DNA of 64,000 nt from positions 88,989-152,988 of the forward strand of contig NZ_WPZO01000010.1 of NCBI RefSeq assembly GCF_013031355.1, given 5' to 3'. Under the pieces are notes generated by a model that was given only the letters and a program-made list of their open reading frames with translations, did no database searches and was not told the origin of the DNA. Within the stretch, counting starts at the first letter, position 1, and each line of letters begins with the position of its first letter. Of the stretch, positions 44,209 to 53,447 are shown in pieces. Position numbers and translations under genes: made by a program. This stretch comes from Ruegeria arenilitoris (lineage in GTDB: Bacteria; Pseudomonadota; Alphaproteobacteria; Rhodobacterales; Rhodobacteraceae).

Positions 44209-44892
44209 GTGACCAACTCCATCAAAAGCTTCACTGAAAACAGATGTCGGATCAACGCCGTTTGGCCGTTGTTGGCGTTCTTGACGGCGACTTTCGGAAC
44301 GGATGTCTGTGCCCAGGTCATCGAATACGAACCCGATGGCAGCGTATTCCTGAACGGTGCGCGGGCAGAAATCGTTGATGGCGTGGTGAAACCAATCCAG
44401 ATGCGGGAATACGAGCTGGACGAACAGCCACAACCACCCAAAGCGAAGCTGACAGCAAAGATCGAGATTGCGGGAAAAGCACCGCGGCCTCGCAAAGCCT
44501 CGGGTGGCTGGTCGCAGGAACGGATCGTCAAAGAAATCCATGCAGCAGCGGATCGGCATGACATTCCGGCCGAGTTGTTCATGGCACTGGTCTGGCAGGA
44601 AAGCCGGTATCGGGCTGATGCCCTGTCGCCCAAGGGTGCCATCGGTTTCGCGCAGCTCATGCCGGGAACGGCAAAAGACTTGGGCGTGAACCCAAAGAAC
44701 CCTGCAGAAAATCTCGACGGTGGTGCCCGCTATTTGGCAGCGCAGTACCGCGAGTTCGGAACCTGGAAGCTGGCGCTTGCCGCCTACAACGCCGGGCCTC
44801 ACCGCGTCGTCGAATATGGCGGCGTCCCCCCCTTCACCGAAACCCGCAACTACGTGCGGATCATCCTAAGCAAAGTGAGCACTTCCTCATGA
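44209..44892 (+). CDS. virB1: VirB1-type lytic transglycosylase
   Basis: This 227-residue periplasmic protein has a signal-like N-terminus and a C-terminal SLT domain: [18 protein letters not shown] with the catalytic Glu, [20 protein letters not shown] and [18 protein letters not shown]. It opens the peptidoglycan for the secretion channel. GTG 44209 follows TTGGAGAG. Its stop overlaps virB2 (ATGA), and it is the first gene of the operon. Confidence 0.9.
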   Translation: MTNSIKSFTENRCRINAVWPLLAFLTATFGTDVCAQVIEYEPDGSVFLNGARAEIVDGVVKPIQMREYELDEQPQPPKAKLTAKIEIAGKAPRPRKASGGWSQERIVKEIHAAADRHDIPAELFMALVWQESRYRADALSPKGAIGFAQLMPGTAKDLGVNPKNPAENLDGGARYLAAQYREFGTWKLALAAYNAGPHRVVEYGGVPPFTETRNYVRIILSKVSTSS

Positions 44893-45170
44893 AAAGAACC
44901 CACTTCTACCAGCAGATGGCGTTTTTCGCGATCACAGCGTTCATCATCACCGCAGCGCCCGCCTCCGCTGGCTGGCTGCAAGATGCCATTGGCGATTTCA
45001 TCAACGAAACGCTGGCCGACTCGAAGGTCGTTGGCGTCAGCCTTGCCGCTGTCGGCTTCATCTGGGGCTGTCTTGCCTACGTGTTCGGCTGGGGTTCGCT
45101 GAAAGGCCCAGTCGTCGCGATTGTTGTCGGTGCTGTTATCGGCCTCGCTGATACGTTCATCGGAGGCTGA
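44889..45170 (+). CDS. virB2: VirB2/TrbC-family major pilin
   Basis: This 93-residue protein has a signal peptide ending ASA|GWLQ. Two hydrophobic helices follow ([20 protein letters not shown] and [19 protein letters not shown]), the standard VirB2 pilin layout. It is encoded between virB1 and virB3. Confidence 0.9.
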   Translation: MKRTHFYQQMAFFAITAFIITAAPASAGWLQDAIGDFINETLADSKVVGVSLAAVGFIWGCLAYVFGWGSLKGPVVAIVVGAVIGLADTFIGG

Positions 45171-45173
45171 TTG

Positions 45174-45452
45174 ATGTCGCGCCGCAATACGGTTTTTCGC
45201 GGCCTGAGCCGCCCCGCTGAATGGGGCGGCCTACCCGTGATCTATCTTCTGGTAATCCTCGGAATGACCATGCTTTCGTTCTTCATGTTCGGGATAGCGC
45301 CAGCAATCATTGCGGGTTTTGTTTTCTATACCGGGCTGCGCCTCTTTTACGAATGGGAACCGGCTTTCTTCCGCGTCCTGTCCGTAACCCTTTCCAAAAC
45401 GCCGCGCACCAAAAACCGCCAGCATCACGGGGGAGATTACTATAGTGCCTAA
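45174..45452 (+). CDS. virB3: VirB3-family protein
   Basis: This 92-residue inner-membrane protein contains FRGLSRPAEWGGLPVIYLLV near the start and two hydrophobic stretches, typical of VirB3. ATG 45174 follows the virB2 stop by three bases. Its end overlaps the virB4 start by 8 bases. Confidence 0.87.
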   Translation: MSRRNTVFRGLSRPAEWGGLPVIYLLVILGMTMLSFFMFGIAPAIIAGFVFYTGLRLFYEWEPAFFRVLSVTLSKTPRTKNRQHHGGDYYSA

Positions 45453-47811
45453 GCCCGCTGCCCGAGGCATGTGGACCCTTGCCCGCTCGTTGATCGAGCC
45501 GAGCTGGCGCAAGGATGAAATGAGCCTCTTTCAGATGTTGCCGTATGGCTATGTCGTGGACGATGAGGTTATTTCCACGCGCAACGGTGGCCTTATCGCC
45601 GCTGCAGAAATCACCGGCATCAACGCAAACACGCTGGACGAAAACGAGTTCGAGTTCCTGGCCGAACGGTTTGAGCGTGTGTTGCGCACAACACCCAATG
45701 AAGTGGCATTTTATGTTCATCGACTGACCGTCCCGGCTGAGACTGGTCATGTCATCACAGATCCAACCAGCTTTGCTGGTGCTGTGGCAGAAGCCATGCG
45801 GTCAGCCTCGCTCGATGCAGAGCTGAAAGAGCGTAAGATCATCATCAGCGCCATTCTCCAAAAGCGGCAGGATGAGCGGGCAAAACAGATGTTCGGCCTG
45901 TCGTCAGGAACGATCGACGAGGAACGCCGCGAAATGATGGAACAGCTCGACGGTGTTTTCACAACACTGGCGGGCACGCTGGGCGAAAGCCGGGTGCGCC
46001 GGCTGAAGTTCAGCGAGGGGCGTTGGCTCGGCTATTATGGAATGCTGTTGAACGGTCGGTATCAGCCGATCATTCACACGAACATTGCAGAACCCATAGC
46101 CTTCAACATGCCGCAAGAGGATGTGCTGTTTCAGGGCAAGACTGGCAAACTGGTTACGGGCGACGATCAGGAACGCTCCATACGGGTCTATTCCCTGAAG
46201 AATTACCCGATGGCTTCGTTCCCCGGCATTTTCGACGGGCTGGACCTGCCGGTTGATGTCGTCATTTCGCAATCCTTCCTGCCGATCAGCCGCGCCCAGG
46301 CGCAGGAAATGGAACGCCGCAAGTCGGGACAAATGCGCTCGGCAGGCGACAAGGCAAAGTCTCTCGAAGAGGGTTTGTCTATTCTGGCGGACGGCATTGC
46401 CTCCGGCACCATGTCACTCGGCAAGCACCATCTGTCGATCTGCGTGTTCGGGACAGAGGAAGATCTGAAAACCGCCGAAAAACACATCATCGGTGAAATC
46501 CAGATTTCAGGCGGCACAGTGAAGCGCGAAGCGATGTCGGCCCGTGCGGTGTACTTCGCGCAGCATCCCGGCAATTTCGCGTTCCGCGCCCGTGAAGAAC
46601 TGATCACGGACCAGAACTTTGCGGATATGGTTGCGTTCCACATGCGCCCCAAAGGGTTGGATGCGGAAAAGCTACCCTGGCCGGGGCCATTGGCGACGTT
46701 CCCGACAACGCACGGGGACAGCTACGATGTTTCGCTTCACCTTCCCAAGACCAGTAACGACCCTGAAAACCTGCCCTCCGGGCATACGATCGTTCTTGGA
46801 CCGAACGGCTCGGGTAAAACTGTGATCGCGATGCTGCTGGCAACAATGGCGGTTGCACAGGGCGCGCGGATCATCGCTTTTGACAAAGACCGGGCAATGG
46901 AGGCTCCAATGCGGGCGCTCGGTGCGCAGTACACCCGCGTCCGGGTGGGCGAACCCACTGGCATGAACCCGTTTCAAACGGAAACGGATGAGGCTGGGCA
47001 AAGCTGGCTCGCCAATTGGGTCATTGCCCTGTTGAGCTATGACGAACCACTGACCACCGATCAGAAGGATGAAATCACGCGGGCTTGCCAAGCGAATGCC
47101 ACTTTGCCGCCACAACTGCAGAACTTCGATTCACTGGTGGAGCGGTTCAGAGCCTTTGATGATGGCAAAAACCTCTTCAAGCGCGCGAGTGAATGGGCGG
47201 GCGACGGTCGGTTGTCATGGATGTTTGGCGAGGGTGGCACAGATCCTTTTGCCTCTGACGATCGGCATCTTGTGTTCGATATTTCCGAGGTTCTGGATGA
47301 CGAGTTGGTCCGGTTGGCATGGATCAGCTACGTCATGCGCCAGATCGAGCGCCGTTGTGCCGCAAGGCTTCCAACGGTCTTTGTGATTGATGAAGCCTGG
47401 GTGATCGCAGGCAACCCCTACGGCGCGGAAATCCTCAAGAACGCTTACACCACGTATCGGAAGCTGAACGTCATGATGATGATGATGACGCAGATCCCCG
47501 ATCACGTCCTGTCGTCAGCGGCAAGTAAGTCGATCCTGGAAAACACCAGCACGCAGCTCTTGTTCCCCTCTCGATCCGGCAATGAGGCGGATTATCGGGC
47601 AATCGGTTTGAACGATGCAGAGCTGGGCGCATTGCGGGCGCATTTTGGCGACCGCGTGATGCTTATGAAAAAGGGTGATGAGAGTGTCTGGCTCGATGTC
47701 GATGTCGGCGCACTCGGCCCCTTGCTTCGTGTTCTGAGCGGATCAGACGGAAAATCGTTCCCTGATCCTGACTGGCGCAAAAACCCCAACTTCTGGAAGG
47801 AAATCACATGA
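45445..47811 (+). CDS. virB4: VirB4 ATPase
   Basis: This is a 788-residue AAA+ ATPase of the type IV secretion system. The P-loop LGPNGSGKTVIAML is near residue 451 and the Walker B TVFVIDEAWVI near 645; ILENTSTQLLFPSRSG follows, as in the family. It works at the inner membrane in pilin handling and substrate translocation. GTG 45445 is preceded by GGGGGAG. It is the largest gene of the operon. Confidence 0.96.
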   Translation: MPKPAARGMWTLARSLIEPSWRKDEMSLFQMLPYGYVVDDEVISTRNGGLIAAAEITGINANTLDENEFEFLAERFERVLRTTPNEVAFYVHRLTVPAETGHVITDPTSFAGAVAEAMRSASLDAELKERKIIISAILQKRQDERAKQMFGLSSGTIDEERREMMEQLDGVFTTLAGTLGESRVRRLKFSEGRWLGYYGMLLNGRYQPIIHTNIAEPIAFNMPQEDVLFQGKTGKLVTGDDQERSIRVYSLKNYPMASFPGIFDGLDLPVDVVISQSFLPISRAQAQEMERRKSGQMRSAGDKAKSLEEGLSILADGIASGTMSLGKHHLSICVFGTEEDLKTAEKHIIGEIQISGGTVKREAMSARAVYFAQHPGNFAFRAREELITDQNFADMVAFHMRPKGLDAEKLPWPGPLATFPTTHGDSYDVSLHLPKTSNDPENLPSGHTIVLGPNGSGKTVIAMLLATMAVAQGARIIAFDKDRAMEAPMRALGAQYTRVRVGEPTGMNPFQTETDEAGQSWLANWVIALLSYDEPLTTDQKDEITRACQANATLPPQLQNFDSLVERFRAFDDGKNLFKRASEWAGDGRLSWMFGEGGTDPFASDDRHLVFDISEVLDDELVRLAWISYVMRQIERRCAARLPTVFVIDEAWVIAGNPYGAEILKNAYTTYRKLNVMMMMMTQIPDHVLSSAASKSILENTSTQLLFPSRSGNEADYRAIGLNDAELGALRAHFGDRVMLMKKGDESVWLDVDVGALGPLLRVLSGSDGKSFPDPDWRKNPNFWKEIT

Positions 47812-47945
47812 AAACCCGCCTTGTAATCGCCTTTGTAGTTCTGGCCGCTGTCTCGGCCTGCACCAGCACCTATTCGGGCTATCGCAGCAAATGCGCCTGC
47901 GACTTTGAGCTCATGACCCCCCCTGAAAACTTGGAGCTTGTCTGA
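47808..47945 (+). CDS. Small lipoprotein, VirB7-like by position
   Basis: A 45-codon frame overlaps virB4 (ATGA) and virB5 (TGATG) and encodes MKTRLVIAFVVLAAVSAC with a lipobox VSAC (Cys 18), then a short Cys-containing tail. Its size and lipobox fit VirB7, which stabilises VirB9. Here, however, it lies between virB4 and virB5, not between virB6 and virB8 as in the classic order. The VirB7 role is inferred. Confidence 0.7.
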   Translation: MKTRLVIAFVVLAAVSACTSTYSGYRSKCACDFELMTPPENLELV

Positions 47946-48691
47946 TGAATATTTCAAAGAAATTCCGCACAACCATTGCCGTTTCGGTTCTGGCCGCCCT
48001 GCCCGTCATGACGTCGGCCCAAGGTGTTCCGACCATCGACGCCACAGCCATTGCACAGGACGCCGCGAATTCGGCCCGCGAAGTCGCGGAAATGGTCCGC
48101 CAATACGAACAGCTGATGCAACAATATGAGAAGCTCGAGCAGCAGCGCGCCATGCTGGAGAACTCGTTTAAAGCCATTTCTGGTCTGACGGATCTGGACG
48201 AGTTCAACAGCCGCAGCTTTTTGAAACTGGCGACCGCCGCTAATACGCTCGGCTACGCCCTTGACGCGACCGAAGATACGATTGGCGATCTTCCAGGCGT
48301 CGCCGGGCTCGCGATGGAACGCCGATCAATCAGCCTGGGGCTGAACAATGGAATCCTTAAAGAATTCAGTACGTCAGACGTGCCAGCCCGGCGCATTCTC
48401 TCGGAGCGAGGAGGCGCTGGCTTGATGGCGTCCGCTCTGGGCGAACGGGGCTATGACATGGCGGGCAAACTCTCCGAAGACGCCGAAAAGCTGCGCGGTG
48501 AAATCGGTCAGCAAGAAGATCTGAAGGATGCAATCGACTACAACACGGCGGTTCTCCTTAAACTCCTTCAAGTTGAAATTGAAATCTTGCGCGCAACCTC
48601 AGCCAATGCTCTGGCGTCGGGCACGGATCTGGCTGCAAACGCAGCGGACCTAAAGACGCTTAGCAATTACGCAAGAGGAGAAACCCAATGA
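47945..48691 (+). CDS. virB5: VirB5-family protein
   Basis: This 248-residue protein has a signal peptide (TTIAVSVLAALPVMTSAQ) and a helical middle (EMVRQYEQLMQQYEKLEQQR, then GLTDLDEFNSRSF) as seen in VirB5/TrbJ minor pilus proteins. It starts in the lipoprotein stop codon and overlaps the next gene. It probably tips the T-pilus. Confidence 0.85.
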   Translation: MNISKKFRTTIAVSVLAALPVMTSAQGVPTIDATAIAQDAANSAREVAEMVRQYEQLMQQYEKLEQQRAMLENSFKAISGLTDLDEFNSRSFLKLATAANTLGYALDATEDTIGDLPGVAGLAMERRSISLGLNNGILKEFSTSDVPARRILSERGGAGLMASALGERGYDMAGKLSEDAEKLRGEIGQQEDLKDAIDYNTAVLLKLLQVEIEILRATSANALASGTDLAANAADLKTLSNYARGETQ

Positions 48692-49188
48692 AAAGCCGCA
48701 CCACTTTCGCCCTGATCACACTGACGGCGGCGCTTTTAGCGTCGTCGGCCAGTGCTGAGGCCAGACTGCCGTTTCCCCCCGATGTTGAATGGACATTTGG
48801 GGAATATCGGACCTGTCTTGGTTACTCTGGCGTCCGAGCGTTCAAAAAACCGCTTAAGGAATACGGGGTTGAACAACTCGCCAACGCTGGTCAGGGCGCG
48901 GATCAACAGTATGTCGTCGGCAACTGGACCGATGCCATTCTGAATGAGCAAGTGATCGCTGCTCATAAGTTTGCCATTGAGCAATGCCGACTGCGCAAAG
49001 CCGATGAAGCATTCAGCACCGAGTGCCCGCTCGGCAACCTTAGCCGCGAAGCTGCAATCGAGTTGGTGGGCGCAGACCAGGGCGAATTCTGGTCGAAGCC
49101 ATCCAGCGAACTCAAATCGCTCAATGAGACGCAGCAAGAACGCTTGGAAGCGCTGCGCCCTGCAATTGAGGAGGCTTGTGGGCCGTGA
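48688..49188 (+). CDS. Secreted hypothetical protein in the virB operon
   Basis: The protein is 166 residues, with a signal peptide (TLTAALLASSASAEA) and four Cys (in RTCLGY, EQCRLR, STECPLG and EEACGP), suggesting disulfides in the periplasm. No family is recognised. It overlaps virB5 and virB6, so it is co-translated with the system. An accessory or entry-exclusion role is possible. Confidence 0.65.
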   Translation: MKSRTTFALITLTAALLASSASAEARLPFPPDVEWTFGEYRTCLGYSGVRAFKKPLKEYGVEQLANAGQGADQQYVVGNWTDAILNEQVIAAHKFAIEQCRLRKADEAFSTECPLGNLSREAAIELVGADQGEFWSKPSSELKSLNETQQERLEALRPAIEEACGP

Positions 49189-50240
49189 TTCAGGATTTCG
49201 TCAGCTCGATTGAATCAGCAATCAGCAACTTTTCTCAGCAAGCATACACCAGCCTTGCGGCGGATCTCGCATCCGCCCTCTGGGCTATTGCTGCGCTGAT
49301 CTTTGTAGCAATGCTGATCAACGGCGTGCTTCAGATCAGAGAAATTGGGTTTGGTGGTTATGTAGGCTGGATCATTCGGGCGACGATAATCATCGGAATG
49401 GCGTCGAGCTGGTCCTTTTTCCAACCAATCTATCAAGGCGTCCAAACCTTGCCGGACAGCATTGCCGGGGCACTCACTGGAACCACTAATGTATGGCAAG
49501 CGTTGGATGAGATTGCGCTTCAGTGTTTCTTGATGGGCCAGCAGGCCATTGAAAACGCGACCTGGGGCCTGAGCATCACCGGGGCTATTCTCTGGGTTGT
49601 TGGGGCCGTCATCGTTGCCTTTGGCACTGGCATGGCACTCATCGCAAAAGGTGGTCTGGCGGTCCTGCTGGGTCTAGCGCCTGTGTTTATAGCTACGTTG
49701 CTCAGCTCAGCCACAGCCAATATCTTCGCAGCCTGGGCGAAAACGACTGTGGGCCTCATCATGGTCATCGTCGTTCTGACAGGCATCATTTCACTTATTC
49801 AGGCGCTTTTCGCTTCGGAGCTTGGTTCCTTGTCTGATGTTAATGACATGGAAGCCAGCGGGCGTTTTCTTGCAATCTGCATCGTGGCTATCGTCATGCT
49901 CACGCAAATCCCGTCACTGGCTGGCGGCATGTCTGGCGCGATAGTTTCGGCATCCTCCGGTCTTGCTGTGGCAACTGGCGCGGTTGCAGCCGCAAAAAGT
50001 GCATTGGGCACTGCCAGCGATGGCGCGCGCGGTGCTGTTGCCGGGGGCAAAACCGCCGTCGCGATGGCTTCCGCAGCTCGTGACGGGACAGGCATTCGCG
50101 ACAGCGCGTTCCGCGCAATGCAGGCACGTCGCGACATAGCAAATAGAGCCCGCAATCAGGATGGGGCGGCACGCCAAAGCTACGCCGCTGACCGTTATCG
50201 GCAGAGCATCCAACAAGCTCGTGCCAACAGATCTTCATAA
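49185..50240 (+). CDS. virB6: VirB6/TrbL-family inner-membrane protein
   Basis: This 351-residue protein has about six hydrophobic segments (for example AIAALIFVAMLINGVLQIRE and GLSITGAILWVVGAVIVAFG) in the first ~250 residues, then an Ala-rich, charged C-terminal tail. GTG 49185 with GAGGAGG upstream is preferred over the TTG at 49176. It overlaps the preceding gene (GTGA). VirB6 forms the inner-membrane channel. Confidence 0.9.
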   Translation: MIQDFVSSIESAISNFSQQAYTSLAADLASALWAIAALIFVAMLINGVLQIREIGFGGYVGWIIRATIIIGMASSWSFFQPIYQGVQTLPDSIAGALTGTTNVWQALDEIALQCFLMGQQAIENATWGLSITGAILWVVGAVIVAFGTGMALIAKGGLAVLLGLAPVFIATLLSSATANIFAAWAKTTVGLIMVIVVLTGIISLIQALFASELGSLSDVNDMEASGRFLAICIVAIVMLTQIPSLAGGMSGAIVSASSGLAVATGAVAAAKSALGTASDGARGAVAGGKTAVAMASAARDGTGIRDSAFRAMQARRDIANRARNQDGAARQSYAADRYRQSIQQARANRSS

Positions 50241-50257
50241 ACCGAGGTTTTGAGCAA

Positions 50258-50902
50258 ATGTCACACGTGACTGATCACGAAAAAGAACTCTTTCTGGGCG
50301 CACGCCGCGATGCCTTCAAATGGCAGGTATTCGGTATGGTCGGCATGGCAATGGGCGTGGCCTCTATGATTGGCTGGGCGATGCTCCTTCCCCTGAAGGA
50401 AATCCGCGCGGTGCCATTCTCCATTGATCCGGACACGAAACTGCCGGTCCTGCTGACTGAAAAAGTCGAAGAACTGGAACCTTCTGAGGCGATGGCCTTC
50501 CGTGAAGTCGCAAATTATGTGCGCGACCGGGAAACCTATGATGTTCAGGACAACAACGAGCGCCTGAAATCGGTGCTGCGTCGTTCTGATGAGCTGGCCG
50601 AAACGTCCTACCGCGAACTGTGGGACGGTTCGAACGACAACCATCCGGACGAAATCTATACGCCCAAGACAAAGGTGCAGACCGAAATTCTGGGCGTGTC
50701 GCCGGTCAATGACGAGACGGTGCAGGTCGAGATCCGCAAATCCCTGATCGTGCCAAACCAAGCAACGGCCTCAGCCCGCTACGTGGTCACAGTGACCTAC
50801 GGGTTTGAGGAAAAAATCGTGACGTCGATGGATGAACTTCTCGAAAATCCATTCGGCTTCGTCGTCACCAATTACCGCGTAGACGCAATTGGAGACATCT
50901 GA
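50258..50902 (+). CDS. virB8: VirB8-family protein
   Basis: This 214-residue protein has a cytoplasmic tail, a membrane helix at ~27-48 and an NTF2-like periplasmic domain (EAMAFREVANYVRDRETYDV, KSLIVPNQATASARYVVTV, NPFGFVVTNYRVD). It is a core assembly factor. It overlaps the virB9 start by one base. Confidence 0.93.
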   Translation: MSHVTDHEKELFLGARRDAFKWQVFGMVGMAMGVASMIGWAMLLPLKEIRAVPFSIDPDTKLPVLLTEKVEELEPSEAMAFREVANYVRDRETYDVQDNNERLKSVLRRSDELAETSYRELWDGSNDNHPDEIYTPKTKVQTEILGVSPVNDETVQVEIRKSLIVPNQATASARYVVTVTYGFEEKIVTSMDELLENPFGFVVTNYRVDAIGDI

Positions 50903-51717
50903 TGCAGCGTTCTTTCAAAACACTCACCGCCGCCGCCTCAGCAGTTTTGGCATTATCTACGCCCCTGCTCGCTGAAATCACACCAACACCAGACGGAAAG
51001 AATGCGGATCACCGCATCACGCATTTCCATTACATTGAGAACCAAGTGTACCGTATCCCTGTCGGTGAACGCCTGATTACCTATGTTCACTTTCCGCAGG
51101 GCGAAACCGTCCGCAGCATTGGTGCGGGCGACACGGAAAGTTTTCAGATCACGCGCCTGCAGGAAGGTCGCGTTATTGCGTTCAAGCCGGAAATCCTGAA
51201 CTCGGATTCAAACCTGACCGTCCTGACCAATCTCGGAACATACAACTTCTATCTGGTTCCGGCCGAGAGCGCCGCCGAACGTAAACGAGTACCGTTTCGG
51301 GTCACGTTCTACAACAAGAACAACAGCGGCGGGACCACAACGCGCCGTGGCACGGTGGCACGTAGCGAGCCGAAACCAACAGGCCGCTTCGTCAACCAAA
51401 ACTACTCGCGTTCGGGCAAAGCGGAGTTTGCGCCCACCGCCGTTTGGGATGATGGCGTACACACCTATATGCAGATCCCACAGGATGCAGAGCTGCCGGG
51501 TATCTTCCGTGTCCTGCCTGATGGCCGAGAGCTGATGGTGAACACCACAGTCAAAGAGCGCGGCATTATCCAGATGCAGGGCCTTTCAGATCTTTGGACA
51601 CTTCGCATCGAGGACACTTCGATCTGTGTTCGAAACGATGGCGACGAGTTTCAGCAGGCAAGTGCAACGGGCAGGCCCGTTACTTCACAGACAGTTAAAC
51701 CGGGGGGCAGCAAGTAA
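50902..51717 (+). CDS. virB9: VirB9-family outer-membrane core protein
   Basis: This is a 271-residue protein with a signal peptide (LTAAASAVLALSTPLLAE) and the VirB9 layout. The N-terminal part has THFPQGE-like YVHFPQGETVRSIGAGDTES and NLTVLTNLGTYNFYL. The C-terminal CagX-like part has AVWDDGVHTYMQIPQDAELPG. It forms the outer ring with VirB7 and VirB10. Its stop overlaps the next gene by one base. Confidence 0.93.
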   Translation: MQRSFKTLTAAASAVLALSTPLLAEITPTPDGKNADHRITHFHYIENQVYRIPVGERLITYVHFPQGETVRSIGAGDTESFQITRLQEGRVIAFKPEILNSDSNLTVLTNLGTYNFYLVPAESAAERKRVPFRVTFYNKNNSGGTTTRRGTVARSEPKPTGRFVNQNYSRSGKAEFAPTAVWDDGVHTYMQIPQDAELPGIFRVLPDGRELMVNTTVKERGIIQMQGLSDLWTLRIEDTSICVRNDGDEFQQASATGRPVTSQTVKPGGSK

Positions 51718-52397
51718 TGAACCGCGATCAGACTATTGCGGCACGGGCGGCGGCTGAAAAGCCGTCGCAACGTGTCCGGAAGAAGTTCGACCCTAAGAAG
51801 CTGATGACAGTTGCAATAGCAGGCGCGGTGTTCCTGGGCTTTGTATGGTTTGTCATGGGCGACGAAGGCAAAAGCACGAACACGGGTGTCCGCGTGGACG
51901 CTTTGCAACAAGGTGGTGGCGAACGATACGGGCTTTTGACCGCACGGGGGCCAGTGGTCGATGAGCCAGAACCAGAGGCTTTGCCCGAGGAAATAGCGGT
52001 GGCAACACCGGCATCAGTGCCGCAGGTCGATTCCGAAGGGCTGAAACAAGCCTTGAAAACAATCGAGCAACAGAATGGCCGGATTTCCGATCTGCAAGAC
52101 GAGCTGACGGATGCGAAGGTTTCGCTGTCCGAAAAAGACGGTGAAATTGCAACGCTGACCCTGACCAATGAACGCCTGCAGGTCAGATATGATGAGCGCG
52201 AGAAAAAGATTCAGACTGAGCTTGCCCAGGCGGTTGCTGATGCAGAAGCCCGGGCGCTCGCCAGTATGAGCCACTTGCAAACTACAGGTCTGACCGATGA
52301 TGAGCGGCGCAGGCTCGAAGAACTCAAGCGGATGCGCGAGCGCCAGAACCAGTCAGACGGCATCGTGTTCGATGAAAACCCATACGGCAGAAACTAA
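51717..52397 (+). CDS. VirB10 N-terminal half as a separate protein (membrane anchor plus coiled coil)
   Basis: This is a 226-residue protein with a cytoplasmic N-terminus, a membrane helix at ~30-47 (MTVAIAGAVFLGFVWFVMG), an acidic Pro-rich linker (DEPEPEALPEEIAVATPAS) and a long coiled coil (~105-210). It ends at GIVFDENPYG without the TrbI domain. It matches the N-terminal part of VirB10 and lies right before a gene for the C-terminal part. VirB10 is normally one protein spanning both membranes. Confidence 0.85.
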   Translation: MNRDQTIAARAAAEKPSQRVRKKFDPKKLMTVAIAGAVFLGFVWFVMGDEGKSTNTGVRVDALQQGGGERYGLLTARGPVVDEPEPEALPEEIAVATPASVPQVDSEGLKQALKTIEQQNGRISDLQDELTDAKVSLSEKDGEIATLTLTNERLQVRYDEREKKIQTELAQAVADAEARALASMSHLQTTGLTDDERRRLEELKRMRERQNQSDGIVFDENPYGRN

Positions 52398-52408
52398 TGG
52401 AGCTGACG

Positions 52409-53242
52409 ATGAACAGAACAGCAATCACCCTCGCCCTGGTCACGTTGGCGTCAAGCGCGATGGCACAGGAAGCACCCGGTCAAAACTACCAGCCGATCAA
52501 TGGTGGATCGCAGCCGGTCATTTTCCAACCCTTCCCTGCTGCGCCGCAGCCGGTTCAAGTCCAGCCAGACGATACCCGCCTGCCTGAAGAACAGCGCGGC
52601 TATCAGGAAAACCAAAACACGACATGGCAAAACAATCTGGTCGAAGAATACCCGCCCATCGTGGGGGCCTCGATCATTGACGATCCTTCGCGCACCTTAA
52701 CGCAAGGCACGGTTTTGTCGGCTGTGTTCGGTGGCGCGGTCAGCTCGGAGTTGCCCGGTAGTGTCGTGGCGACAATCACACGTGGCGTCTACTCGATGGA
52801 CGGCACGCGTTTGCTTCTGCCGCGTGGATCGAAGCTCTATGGCGAGTATCGGGCGGATACGACACTTGCACAAACGCGCATCATGATTGTTTGGAGCCGT
52901 GTCATTACACCTGATGGCCTGTCCGCTCAGATCGGTTCGGCTGGTACGGATGGTCAAGGCCGGACTGGTGCGAACGGCAGGGTGAATACACACTTTGGGA
53001 AGCGGTTCGGAACTGCTGCGCTGTTGTCCATCATCGGCATTGCGCCAGTGGCGTTGGTGTCCGACAGCGATAGCAACAACTCGGTTCGCACGGATTTGGC
53101 AACGCAAGTGGGTTCAAACCTGCAGAACGCCACGGCGGCGGCGCTTGATGAATACCTGCGCATTACTCCGACAATCTTTGTCGATCAGGGCAGTCGCATC
53201 AACGCGATCCTGCAGCGCGACGTTGTGTTCGATAGTTTCTGA
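52409..53242 (+). CDS. virB10: VirB10 C-terminal (TrbI) half as a separate exported protein
   Basis: This is a 277-residue protein with its own signal peptide (cleavage near AMA|QE at residue 19). The VirB10/TrbI domain occupies ~85-270, with SRTLTQGTVLSAVFGGAVSS, GTRLLLPRGSKLYGEYR, WSRVITPDG and FVDQGSRINAILQRDV. ATG 52409 follows GGAGCTGACG; an in-frame ATG at 52397 is four codons earlier. Its own signal peptide makes a simple frameshift of one gene unlikely and points to a true two-protein VirB10. Confidence 0.9.
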   Translation: MNRTAITLALVTLASSAMAQEAPGQNYQPINGGSQPVIFQPFPAAPQPVQVQPDDTRLPEEQRGYQENQNTTWQNNLVEEYPPIVGASIIDDPSRTLTQGTVLSAVFGGAVSSELPGSVVATITRGVYSMDGTRLLLPRGSKLYGEYRADTTLAQTRIMIVWSRVITPDGLSAQIGSAGTDGQGRTGANGRVNTHFGKRFGTAALLSIIGIAPVALVSDSDSNNSVRTDLATQVGSNLQNATAAALDEYLRITPTIFVDQGSRINAILQRDVVFDSF

Positions 53243-53259
53243 GCGCGAGACAATGAGCC

Positions 53260-53275
53260 GACCGCCTCAGCGGTC
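53260..53275 (+). other. Small hairpin after the VirB10 C-half gene
   Basis: GACCGC and GCGGTC form a perfect 6-bp stem with a CTCA loop, 17 bases past the stop. A T6 run follows only about 45 bases later (53317-53323). It may separate the virB11-virD4 genes from the upstream operon. The 205-base gap to virB11 otherwise holds no gene. Confidence 0.3.
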
Positions 53276-53447
53276 CTTCCGGCCGCTGCCAGCATGATCG
53301 AGTGCGGTAGAGGCCTTTTTTGAAGCAAATTCAGCACTTTTTGGAATTAATGAATCTTGTATGCGTGCGTTCGCGTTCGAGGCAAAGCCGAGAGGCAGCG
53401 AAGGCAACCTCCACTGTTCCCAAAAGTGCACTACCAAGGACAAGAAT

